Shown: in pieces, positions 48,824-60,012 of the stretch
Layout of the letters: each line of letters opens with the position of its first letter
How positions within the stretch are numbered: the first letter of the stretch is position 1
Source: Anisakis pegreffii
Lineage: Eukaryota > Nematoda > Chromadorea > Rhabditida > Anisakidae
Assembly (NCBI GenBank): GCA_035041965.1
Contig: JAPYMA010000618.1
Coordinates: 1-64,000 of the forward strand
Reading direction: 5' to 3'
Length of the DNA stretch: 64,000 bases
The notes under the pieces: model-generated
Seen by the model: only the letters and a program-made list of their open reading frames with translations
Databases searched by the model: none
What the model was told of the DNA's origin: nothing
Program-made: the position numbers and the translations under genes

Positions 48824-50664
48824 GATACAGTGGACTGATATGCTGCGTGTGATCCGTTAGTACAAGTCATTGCGTGATTCACATGAGAATAACTTCATCA
48901 ATGGTATTATTGTTATCATCAGCAACAAGAGAGATATCGTTTTCGTATAAAAGCATTTACGTGATATCATTCGATAAATGTTGCCTTCTGTAAAATTTAT
49001 CTTACAAAATCCTATTAATATAAATCAGTGATGCAGTGGAAAGGGACAATTCGCGCACCGAAAACATTCTCCTCACAGTTTATTGTAAGTGTTGTAAAGT
49101 ATATAACTAGTACAGTGCACTAGTTGTTCTGCTGAAACTTCTTATGTCCTCCTATTACAAATAACAGCAGAAGACGGGACAATCTGTATTCTACACTGCA
49201 TAAAGCTATGAGGTCATTAAACGTTTGCTTGGAATGGATTAATGATCTAGAATAGGCTCTACATTGAGAGATAAAGCAGCAGCAGCAGCAATAAATGGTC
49301 TTCACCAAATGGATCACATCTGTTCAAGTAAACAACTGGTTTGAGGATAAATCAGTTGGAATACAATATGAATATAGCATATGTTCAGATCGTTTAATTT
49401 TCACAGATACCTGTTGTTACTGTTTTCTATCGGTAATGATGATCGATTTGTTCTTCTTGAATTTGTGTCGTTATTAATTTGAAATGCTCATTAGAAATTT
49501 AAGATTTTTGTTAGGTTTCGAAATGAAATGAGCAAATTGGTTTGTTGTGAAAATGAAACATGGCAGATATTTTCGCAGTTTTGACTGCAATTTTAGTGTT
49601 GTTATCGTGAAAGCTTCAAATATCTCCAAATGAAGTAGAGCTTTCCATCGAAAAGATACACACTAACTAATTCATTATGGATTGATTGATTGCAAAGATT
49701 TGATTGAACAATTCTCGGCAAATCTTTTAGTTTGTATCGAGTTATCTGTTCATGTTATCATGATCGTGTACAGATCAGTTTGCTCTGATTGTAGTGTTTG
49801 ACTCTGATCAGATCAGTACCGCATTATGCGCTGAAGAACTGTTCGCAAACTCAGCACAACAACTTGACCGAGACTAACCAGTCTCCGCGATATCTTATCG
49901 CTAGAGCACTCAATCGGTAATTACTACTTCGCGGGTTCGATTCCCGTTCGCGTAGATAAGTTTTGTTTGCTCGAAACCACGTGTGTAGCAATTGTCGCCT
50001 AGTAAGCAAATTGCAAATGCAGATTGCACTGGTCATTCTTCATTGCGTGTGTGATGGAAATTATGATAATTTCTGCAGTTCAATACAACGTTCCCTTGCT
50101 GTCGTTATAGCAACTTATTGATATCCTGGAAAATTGATCCCAATGCCCAGTCGTTCACTATGCTTGTTCCACATCCCAGATTGAGCAAACACACAGAATT
50201 TTCCCATCGAGGCCGAGACAAAATACATCGTTTGATGAATTTTTTGTATATGAAAACGAAGAATTTGTGTTGAAAGAAAAACAAAATCACAACGTTCTCA
50301 TTCGAATAGTCAAAGCCTCGTCATCTAACTTTGCAATAGTCAAACGAAATCAAAATATTCCTCTATAGAGTCTTTGCAATACAAGATGTTACATCAACAA
50401 TGTGTTCATGAGAAGAGAATCTTCCAACGCCTTATTCGGTATTATCAGCTTAAAAATGTAGTGATATACTCATACATCCTTCGAGACATCAAGCATCACA
50501 GTCGTCTTTTCCTATCATCAGTCATTCTAAAAACCATGTATCGTTGAGTGGCAGGGCATCTGCTGTCCTCTGCTCACTGCTGATCCAAAGAACCTAATGA
50601 TGTTACTGAAACGAGTACGGAACTCGCGCCATCCTCTGTGAAATATCATTCAGATCCTTTCGAC
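48824..50664. other. Intergenic spacer around the tRNA-like sequence
   Basis: Apart from the tRNA-like sequence, only short random frames and a GCA trinucleotide run near 49275-49290 are seen. The promoter of the 50.6-kb gene would lie at the right end; I cannot point to an element. Confidence 0.4.
49884..49955 (+). tRNA. tRNA-Thr(GGT)-like sequence, probably a pseudogene
   Basis: The T-arm GCGGG-TTCGATT-CCCGT contains a perfect internal B box (GGTTCGATTCC). A seven-pair acceptor can be drawn (TCCGCGA with TCGCGTA, one mismatch), and AGAGCA marks the end of the D arm. The anticodon loop TCGGTAA would give GGT (Thr), but the 3' half of the anticodon stem (expected TTGAG, found TTACT) and the D loop are damaged. 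It may be a dead tRNA or a tRNA-derived repeat. Confidence 0.5.
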
Positions 50665-52788
50665 ATGTCTTTAGATACCACCACAAGTAGAGGAACTGAC
50701 GAGAGCAGTTTCGCTCGTCGCAGAGCATTTGCAAGTTCTCGAAATCATCCACATCATCAACAGAATCATCAAAATCAGCTTGCACAGCAGCAACAATCGA
50801 CACAGTCGCAACAGCAATTTCCATCGTGGACCAATTCATCAGTGGATAGTAACGATCTGAAACTATCAAGAAAAGCCTCGTTCATTTCACGTATTTTCTC
50901 AAAAACTTCACTCCTTCACAGAGATTCAAGAGATTCCTCGTTGAGAATCAAAATAAAACGACGTGATTCTCAGGATTCAGCCTGCGCAACGCACAGTTGT
51001 AATTACAATCAGTCGTTTCCTCCGTTCGATAACGTTCCGTGTTTCTATGATTTGCAACGATGTTCGCCATGTCTCCCTTCTACACCTTCAGAATCGTCGA
51101 ATCGTGCAAGTTTCCGACAGAGACGCCAAAATTCCGCAGACGCTGGGAATCTGTTGCCTCCGCAACCGATCCGTGGAAGTGTCCATCGTCGTACGAACGG
51201 AAGTAACCAGCAAAGTACCAGCACAACATCTCGAGATATGTGCACGTCCATGTCCATGTCAGTGGCAACGAACAGTGATACTATTAGTAATAACAGTAAT
51301 TGCAGTAGTTCTGGCAGTAATACAATTGTAGAGTCATGTGAAGATGACCATGAAGATGGCGGGGACGTTGTCGAGAATGGCGTGGATCGTGAAGATGCTA
51401 TTCGTTCGTTGAATTCAGTGATGAATTTTATTCGTGGTGGTTATGACGCCTCTGGTGATCCTACAACAAGCGATTGCTGTGGTATGGGCGCGGGTACTGT
51501 TGGTGGATTGAGTAGTACAAAAACCCTCAAATCTCAACAAATGACACCAAATGGTATCGAAATGATCGTAGCGCTGATGGACGATGCGTTCGGATTGCAT
51601 TCAACCGTATTGCAAAGAACCCAGAACCATTTTCATGTTAGCGAAGAACCGTCGACGAATATAAGTGAATCGTCTGAACAAGAGACTAGCTGTAAGCAGG
51701 CCAGCAGCAACAATGCAGATCGTGAGCTGAATTTGAATTTGCAACAACAAATCCGTGCAACATGTAGTAATTTAAGTGGTATTCTCAGTGAAACTATTGG
51801 AAAGGTTAAAAGTGCTACAACTAAAGGACTGGAACTGACCAAAGGTGGTGGTTTATCATCGCAAAACGAGTTGTTGGCTGAACGAAAGACTTCACTTGAT
51901 TCGTGGAGTCGTCTACTGAGAGCAGCAGCTGCTCACTGGTTCATACGTACGCATCTCAGTCGTTCTGGATCTTTGCTCAAGTTACTTCAGCAGAACGTTG
52001 ATCACGTTCGCGGTGATCAGCATGGTCAGCATGAAGGCGACAAAATTGGTTCATCGAACGGATTCAGAGTCCCTCTTAGCGACGATCATCAAACTGAGAC
52101 TGATTTAGCAAGTATAGAGACGAGCACTGCTATTATAAAGCGTCTTCGTGCACATTCACTGTCTGATACGATACTTAAACGTCGTTTAAGCAACATTGAT
52201 AGCAGCAATTCCAGCAGTGACTCTAATGAGTGTAACGACTTGGATGTTGTTGAGAAAGTGGATAAAAATGAAACGAGGCAATCAACGAAGCATGAGAAAC
52301 ATTTGAGGATGTTTCAACGACTGAACACGACAGCAAAAGCACCATCGTTGGGCTCTTCATCAAGCACAATTGAAACGATTAGTCCTCTAAATGAGTCGCT
52401 GTTATTGTCACATAACAGTACCCAAAACACTCCTTATGGGAGGACTACGGTTATCCACAATAAAACAAAGAAAAGTACGAATGATCAACTAACGAGACCA
52501 AAGAGTGCTGTTAGCATTCTTCAAATGTATGCTCAAAGTATGGTATCATCTAGTTCTGGTTTGGAACAGCCCTCTGAAAGCGTTGTGAATAAAAATGCTC
52601 TGCAGATGACTGGTAGGGATTTGGTGTGCCAAAAAAGATACATTCATCAACGCAAGCCAAGCACCTATACGATCTATTCATTTGTGGAGCCAAGACGTCT
52701 ACCTGATGCCTATTCGTTATTTCATCCTCGAACGCGTTTGACCAGTGGTGAGAAACTAGCGCATGCATGTGCGAAGAATATGATTGAG
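50665..52788 (+). CDS. Large Ser/Asn/Gln-rich exon, disordered protein
   Basis: An uninterrupted 708-codon frame from the first in-frame ATG (50665); the frame stays open upstream to 50584. The N-terminal part is rich in Gln and His, and serine-rich tracts run throughout, so most is probably disordered. More conserved-looking pieces are RKASFISRIFSKTSLLHRDS near residue 76, ERKTSLDSWSRLLRAAAAHW near 410, and RRLPDAYSLFHPRTRLTSGE near the end. A donor (ATTGAG|gtttgt) at 52789 leaves phase 0 and joins in phase to the exon at 58212, which joins on to the septin exons. It may therefore be a long septin N-terminus, or a separate gene. I recognise no domain. Confidence 0.8.
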
Positions 52789-55043
52789 GTTTGTCACTTC
52801 GCGATTAGATCATCCTGATTTTGACTCTCGAAAATTTGATGCAGCTGAGTCTGAGAATAAGAATGTGATACTGTCTGATGTAATATTTCAAAATGTCTCC
52901 CTTGAGAGAGAAGCATCAGCCATTAAACATGGTCCATGATTTCTTATCGAGTTCTTACGCTTTTATTCATCAAGTTCTCAAGTATTAGCGAGAAATGATT
53001 ATTGCCTGGTATAGCTGAAGAAGTGACCATTGTTAAAGATTGATCAGTTCCTAGTTCACATCTTCAGTGTGATCAGCTTGAACAGTAACATTACAGAATC
53101 CAATGATTCGTTATATTTTCACTATTCCATTTAAGGCCTTTCAGTATTTCATCTTACACTATTTTCCATCCAGTCTTATTTATGAATGGTCCGAGCAGAG
53201 CATTTCATAGGCATGTACAGAGCATTTATAGAGATACAGGGAAGCAGCTGTGTTGATAAATGAAATGCGTTAGCATATGATAGGAAACATTCTGTTTTGA
53301 TGGTGATTTCATGTTATCCAGAATTGGTTGCGCCCTGCATAATATATTTCGTGGTTGTTGATCGAGGACAGTTTATAAGATGAAATTTGATAGGAGGTGA
53401 GTATGACAGCAGTTCAATACTAAAATAATGATAGTTCAACAAAGGAAAAAATTTTTTAATGTGTAAAAACTTATAGAACTAAAAAAATTGCACGTTAGTG
53501 CGTTTGATATTTAATGATCGATTGACAGTTTTTTTGTTCTCCTTGATAAACGTCTGAATCACACTTTATGCTTATCACTTTTTTGAGGTTTCTTCTTAAT
53601 CATATTATCTTCTCAGTGAGACATTGCATTCGCTAAGTAAAATTATTCATGCGGTTTGCTTCCTGTTGGTTTTTTCTTGCTCATTGTTTGTTTCGAATAA
53701 GATGTTGAATCAATGCATTTGAAGCAGAATTCTGCGTTTTGTAATCACATTCCACTATCATAGCGCATCGTAAGCACTTAATCGTCTAGGTAAAGAAAAG
53801 TTTGACCAAAAGAAGCGATGGAATGACCGTGTTGAATAGATCATTGTAATAATGTCGTGCATTATTACAACTCAAGCGTCTGAATCCAATACATCTTTAT
53901 CGTAACTTTACAAATGCTTATCGAGAAACGGATCAAACTCATCACAATCACTGTGTAAAGAAATTGTGTGTTATAAGTACGTTGTTCAAAGAAATTGTGT
54001 TTTTGATGAGGTGAACATTGAAGGGTATTGTGACGGTTCATATGTGGGAGGATGATGGTGATATAAATGACGATAATGATATCAATAGTCATAACAATAG
54101 TGCTCATGAATGAGACATTCAGTTGTTTGTTTCCCATATGTATGATGAATAGATTTACAAAAATTTCGCATTCTGGTGCATAAATGAAAAAATCTCTCAA
54201 TGAATAATTATGCTGCATAATAATGTATGATTTATTATGAGACGTTACCAAATAACGAACACTTTGTATATCAATACAGACATATATTACGAATGAATAA
54301 GTGATTGATATGAAATAATGACGAATGAATTGAATAGAAATAGATGGAATTCATATCAGAGCGATCATTGCCATCCATCCATCCATCCATCATCAATGCA
54401 TGATCATGTTCAGTAACATTTCGATAAGATATCGTACTGTTGTATAGTGCATGATAACACTATTGTTATTACTGTGATTATTGTGATCATTATTGTTACT
54501 AACAAGGGCGGTCTACGGTCCTAAAATACAACGGTATTTCACACATCCGTGGTATGTATCATGATGTAGCTATCTGATTGTGAGCGTTTTGGTTTGATTG
54601 CTTTTCAAAGTACAGGCAGACACTCTCAGAGAGAATCAAACAAACACATCTACCCTCATAATATTCGTAAATTATCATCAACCGTTCTTACAAGCCGATA
54701 CTGTTTCTGCTTCACCTGCTAAGAGAATTTTGTTTGAACGACTGCTTTCTCGCATCGTTTAACACTGAATCTCCAACTAGTTGATGCTAGAGTGATATGC
54801 TCTTCCCCGTAATTATTAGTGCTGATATTGTTATTGTCGTACTGTTATCATTACAGTTCGGAAACAACTCATAATACTCACTTGCTGTGACAAACAAGAG
54901 ATTTATTCATTGTTTGCTTATTCTATGATTACTGAGCATCTTTATTTGACAGTCGATTACAACTGAACTTGCAAATAACAAAGTCAAGCATTCAGAGAGA
55001 ATATTAACTATAGTTGTGCAATTAGCTTGCTCTAGCTGCTGCC
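52789..55043. other. Probable intron or intergenic DNA
   Basis: No supported gene. A CCAT tetranucleotide run is at about 54372-54391. A 128-codon minus frame at 53865-54251 is AT-driven, with no splice context. Confidence 0.5.
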
Positions 55044-55115
55044 TTACGGCATGTTGTATTCGTCAGAAATCTGTTCCTTGATCCTCTCAGCGTTGACTTG
55101 ATCCAAAAATCGCTC
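55044..55115 (-). CDS. Possible terminal exon of an unidentified gene
   Basis: After a TTTAACAG acceptor the minus strand reads 23 residues (ERFLDQVNAERIKEQISDEY then NMP) to a TAA. The amphipathic, charged sequence looks coding, but no upstream partner exon was identified. It is not phase-compatible with the exon at 57846-57962. Confidence 0.3.
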   Translation of the reverse strand, partial: ERFLDQVNAERIKEQISDEYNMP

Positions 55116-56883
55116 CTGTTAAACGATTATATCATTAGCGGTTATCATTAACGTATCCTTAACTTTGCTATTATCACACTACCGTAACATAATTATCACT
55201 GATATATTGCTAAAATTATTGTCATTATAACAATCATTATCATCCGTCGTGTAATCATCACCAAACGTCGACATCATCATGCAGTGTGTAAGCTCATTCA
55301 GTTTATTCTGTTTTTTTTCAAAAGGTACTGTATAATGTGCTTAGCTACAGTAAGTCCATGCTTTTATGAGTGCATACCTTTCATGCTGTTATAGTGATGA
55401 TAAAGAACTCATGAGACTGATCGCGTATTCGTAGCATTTGTTACTTTGTAATTATGGATGCTGCACATATTCATTTCTTGTTCAACACCTACAATGAAGG
55501 CAATTTCGTTATCGGTGTTTTGTCCGTTCAGTTTTGTTGCTAGACAAGATATTCACTGCAGCCTCGAGGTATGGTATCAGTACCATAAGTTCACTAGAAC
55601 ATCGGACTATCGCATGTCATTTGTCAGTGAAATCAAAATGCTTGCTTGAGATCCAAATGTTACTGAACCCATGTGAATTTAAATTGATATCCAATTGTTA
55701 CTAAATCAATTTCTCTCTGAAAGAGAAAAATCTCAACTCATTTTTCTCAAGAAATCTCATTTTTCTCTTCGAAAGTTTTTTGTCATCTCCTTGAATATCT
55801 TTGTCTTACTATTAATCTTATCGTAAGATCAAGTACGTTTATGATAATTTTCAAATGGAAATTTTTGACTGTTTACAATTAAATTACGATGGGAATTTTC
55901 TCTTTCATCGACCAGTACTTTCATAATGCTAAAGAAAAAAAACTGTGAAATTGACCCAGTCTAAGGGAAACAATCTGTCACAAATGGTACCATGTTGTTT
56001 TTTGAGGGCTAAACACTCAGTTTGACTCATTGTGTATACTTTCAACTTTTACTTAATGAATATTGATCACTCCAGTCAATAACGATGTCAACTAGTTGTA
56101 TCATTACTCAAGATCGATTTGTTGACAGTGTAATTTGTAAGCGCATTTGTTTATTTGCTTGTTGACCATTGAAAGGGAGGCACTCCACGCTAACTTGGTA
56201 TTACCTTAGAGGATCTCTAAGGTAACACTATAATTAGAGATTGCCACTGATATATCCCTATGCTAGCTTATTCGGTGATTCTATATAATGCAGTGCCAGT
56301 TTATTATATGATATTATGGAATGTTCAATCAAGTTCAATCAACAATCAATTTCTTTAAGGTATCATATTTGATTCGGTTTCATTTAAGTGAATTATGCCA
56401 TTGGTAATCAGTGGGGGATAATTGAATTGGTTTCCTTTTGATAACTAATATATCTGCTGAGCACTATCAAGTGCAAGTGAACAGCCTCTTTGAGTTAATG
56501 AGACTGGATCTGCAGAAAATACTCATTAGTGTTCAGTTCACTTGTTGTTTTCTTTTTCCAAATCGTTCAGCTACCAGTAAGCGTTCTATGAGTAGTCTTA
56601 CTCGGTAATTGTAGAACGTGAAAGTGCTAGCATTGTAACACTATTTGGAGTCGTAGTAATAGTATTGTAGTAATGTTCCGGGAACGGAGTGTTGTGCAGT
56701 AATGTAAACCTCAAAAACTGAACGAAAAAATCGAACAAGATAGTGGATTTCTTATTTGTATTTTATGTTTGCACGTACTTTTTGTGTTCATTTCTGAAGA
56801 ATTCATATTCAATTAGTTATTTATTATTGTTGAAGTTGTTCATTCGCTTATTTGAGAAGATTTAGTTCCTTAAAAGGTCATGG
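55116..56883. other. Probable intron or intergenic DNA
   Basis: No supported gene. A perfect 11-bp inverted repeat, TTACCTTAGAG and complement around GAT, lies near 56203-56227. Confidence 0.4.
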
Positions 56884-58068
56884 TCATCCATTGAATTCTT
56901 TCAAATAACTAAGCAATGCTTTGCACACAGATGAGCTGGATGCACTCAGCTCAGAATCAGCTGAAATGAGCTGACATTTCATGTAACATGAAATTAACTT
57001 GATGAATATGCTCTTTTTTTTACAAGATTCCCTGGTGAGAGCAGATTTTATGTTTTTGGTTTTTGTTCGAGTTAAATGGAATATTTTATTGGGATATTGA
57101 GTTATCTTACTGGGATATTGTATGAGTCTTTGGAATCTTTGGAATCGATTATACACTGTACAAAAATGATATATTTCTATATCCAATATCTCAGAGATAT
57201 TGGATATCGAAATATTGGGTTATCTTTCAATTTATACATCCATTTGAGTGACATGCTTGCCATCTTGTGTTCTGTTTCTTAACTCGTTTCTCATCAGGGG
57301 AAGAGATTTGAAAAAGCATTCATGGAATTTGTGGAATGTTCATTTCGCTATTTTCGTCCGCATTTGCCAAATGAATGCAAATGTGATTGTGTGGAATATA
57401 TTGGAATTTGCTATAGCATTGAATAACTTCGATTATACACTGTACAATAGTTGTAGTACATCTAACAGTATTGCCATTGCTATTCAACCAAACAAGCCCT
57501 TAACCAAATACAATAAATACAACTAATACGCTTAAGCCGACAATAAAGCAGCGAACGCTAATATTGCGAGATAATAACGTTGAACCGTTAATTGTTAGTA
57601 GAATATATGTAAATTGGCATTTGATGAGGCAATGAAATCGTCATTTGTTCATTCAGTAATTAAGAGTTTCTGAGATATTTGATGGGGTTTTGGTGCCAGA
57701 GTGTCAAGTGGAAACAAAGAATCCGCTTGATTAGCGAGTGAAGTTTTGAATTCGTTGATGATACTCATCCAAAAATTTAAATTTTTTCGAAAATTTCAGT
57801 TGGTTCTCAATAAGCGATCAAAATCAACGACAACTTGGACATTACCTCGAGAAACGGATGCATACGAACCGTCAAGAGTGCCCGTAACGAAACCAGTCAG
57901 TTGAAATGTTTTATCTTGCTTATTGATGATACGTTGAACCGGAATCTTGAGAAATATTCCAGCTGAAACAATCCAAAATTGCTTGTTGCATTGTTGGGAC
58001 AGTGCAACTGTGTTAGGGATGAAATCTATTGGGTTGTTGAAGAAACATGAAGGAAGGAAGCATTTCAT
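56884..58068 (-). CDS. Possible small two-exon gene, product unknown
   Basis: The minus strand is open from ATG at 58068 to a donor (CGAG|gtaatg) at 57846, then splices in phase to a TTTCAG acceptor at 56960 and runs to TGA at 56884, giving 99 residues. Middle: FLKIPVQRIINKQDKTFQLT then GFVTGTLDGSYASVSR; end: VCKALLSYLKEFNG. An internal TTTCAG at 57963 might instead start the exon there, with further exons upstream. It lies inside the 52789-58211 intron if the long-septin model holds. I do not recognise the family. Confidence 0.35.
57179..57207. repeat. Perfect 14-bp palindrome
   Basis: ATATCCAATATCTC and its complement are separated by one base, in AT-rich DNA that also repeats GGGATATTG nearby (57090-57120). 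A short hairpin or cruciform; significance unknown. Confidence 0.7.
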
Positions 58069-58211
58069 TGTTAGCGAAGAGAGTCTACGATATTTTCTTC
58101 CCTATATTGATTGATTCAGTGCATTTTGAACAAATCCATGGCTGACGCACGATCAGCGTAAAATGAAACTTTCTCAGCCTGAGCTCGGTTCCACAAGCAA
58201 TCGTGTTTCAG

Positions 58212-58374
58212 TTCGACCATTTGCAGGCGGCTACTATTTTGAGCGATAGTTCAGATCAGGCATTTTCTCAGGCACGTAATAGTTTTGCGAACAGTGATCA
58301 ATCACAGAGCTGTACAACTTCAGTGAATATCACTCTCGATCAGCGTTCGCATCGAAATCAATCACTTGATATTG
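58212..58374 (+). CDS. Exon linking the 50.6-kb frame to the septin
   Basis: The acceptor CGTGTTTCAG precedes FDHLQAATILSDSSDQAFSQ; an in-frame alternative acceptor (TTTGCAG) lies 15 bp on. The donor GATATTG|gtaagt is excellent. Phase 0 in matches the exit of the large exon, and phase 1 out matches the acceptor at 60013. If the donor is not used, the frame reads on (KLAEHLSEIYGVLVKPEFID..) to a TGA at 58476-58478, which could be the true end of a separate upstream gene. The composition (Ser, Gln, Asn) resembles the large exon. Confidence 0.6.
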
Positions 58375-58670
58375 GTAAGTTAGCTGAACACCTATCGGAA
58401 ATTTACGGCGTTTTGGTTAAACCCGAATTCATTGATTGTTATGAATTTTTGAATAATCTATCAGATTTTGCAACTTGATCAATTGCTCTCGCATTCAAGT
58501 ATCCGTTGAAATCTCCTCTGTCATTCATGGCTGGTTACTGCATCTCAATCTCTGAGAGAGCTGTTTGCTTTGTTGATCCGAAAGGAACGACATCTAGCAT
58601 TAGTTCAAGATGACATCTCATGCAATCTATTATCTTGATCATTTCTGTTCTTCATATCATCTGATTATCG

Positions 58671-58790
58671 TAGTGGTTCTCATGTTCGGGTGCTCCATTA
58701 CCCGTTTTGATGATCTGGCAGGCCGATGTTACCCGCAGACACCTCCAAATTATCCAAAACGGGTAATTTCACTCCCTATGAGAACCATTG
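58671..58790 (+). mobile_element. hAT-like MITE, 120 bp, with perfect target duplication
   Basis: Left end TAGTGGTTCTCATGTTCGGG; right end, read inward, CAATGGTTCTCATAGGGAGT. Identical 8-bp duplications GATTATCG flank it at 58663-58670 and 58791-58798. It consists of the two ends of the ~0.75-kb elements joined with the middle missing, so it is an internal-deletion derivative and probably the most recent insertion of the family here. It lies in the intron between the 58212 and 60013 exons. Confidence 0.93.
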
Positions 58791-60012
58791 GATTATCGTT
58801 TCTTGAACTGGTGATCATTTTTGCTTGCTGCGTTCGCTTTCCTCACTGAACTGCGCTGCGCACTTCACTTAAGATGGTCAATTCTTTTCCGGATTTTATA
58901 ATGAATAGCGATGAGATTAATGACATCAATTGAGAGCGTTTGATTTGATATTTATATCCCATTTGCGAGCGACTCATCGCTACGGTGCAATCGTTCTCAT
59001 ATGAGTTTTAAGGCTTATTGTTTGTTCTTATTGCTGAGCGATTCTTGGTTATGTTCGTTCTCTTGAAACTCGCATTGATTACTGGGACGGAAAGTAGTCT
59101 CGAATAAGAGTTTCTGACAAGATTTTACGATAATGCTTGGATTAACCTGATCCGAATCGCTCGTTTACAGTGTTAATCGCATGTGAATGCAACTAACTCA
59201 ACGCTGGTCATACGGAGTTTGTGGCGACTAGAACGTTGGCTTGTTAAGTATTATACGTTACGGCGCGAAAAACAGTGTTTGAAATTGTTATCATCTGATG
59301 AATGCTTTATGATCACATATAAACGGTGACCACATGAATATGAATGTGATTTTTTCATTTTTGAAAACAATTTGAATTAGTCTAGACGGGTTTTTGTACT
59401 GAATGTTGGCGTATCTGTATGTGAAGTTGTAAATGTAGTCGTGATTTTGATCAGAAATCTGTAAAAAGTTTTTGTTAGTTTAGTTTTGAATCGGGAGGAT
59501 GTTTTCATCGATTTGGTGCACTAAATGTTTATTGCAAAGACCGTCCGCACATTCCCAATCATTTTATAACAAACCCTCAATGATGATTTCGCTAAACTGT
59601 AACCAATTAACTCAGCAGCAAGGTGTGTTGCGTAGCATAACTCTTTCTTTTGATATCATTCTTCTGCTCATTATTATTGTTCTTAACAAAATTATAATGC
59701 ACTAATCCAGTCTTTATAAAACTGTTGCAAAAATATGTCGACTTCATCATCTTATCTATGGCTATATCCGAGTAAATCCCTTACGATTCAAGAGTCCATC
59801 TAGAGTCCATCTGAGTACGGTCGTTGTGCTGTAGAGAGTAGAATGAATCGCTCAATTGTGGTGTACTTTATGGAATAACGTTATCATTATTTGTTCAGTT
59901 CATGTGAAGTTACCATGATTAGCACATCGTTGTGAATATTGTTTGATGAAAATTTGATTATATCCTTCTCGATTGGTTGATTTGAATCAATAGCGAAGTG
60001 TTTTGCTTTCAG

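Noticed and set aside
49851..50036. 61-codon minus-strand frame
   Set aside because: It is the antisense translation of the tRNA-like sequence.
53865..54251. 128-codon minus-strand frame
   Set aside because: AT-driven Ile/Thr/Met-rich sequence without splice sites, domain or neighbours to support it.
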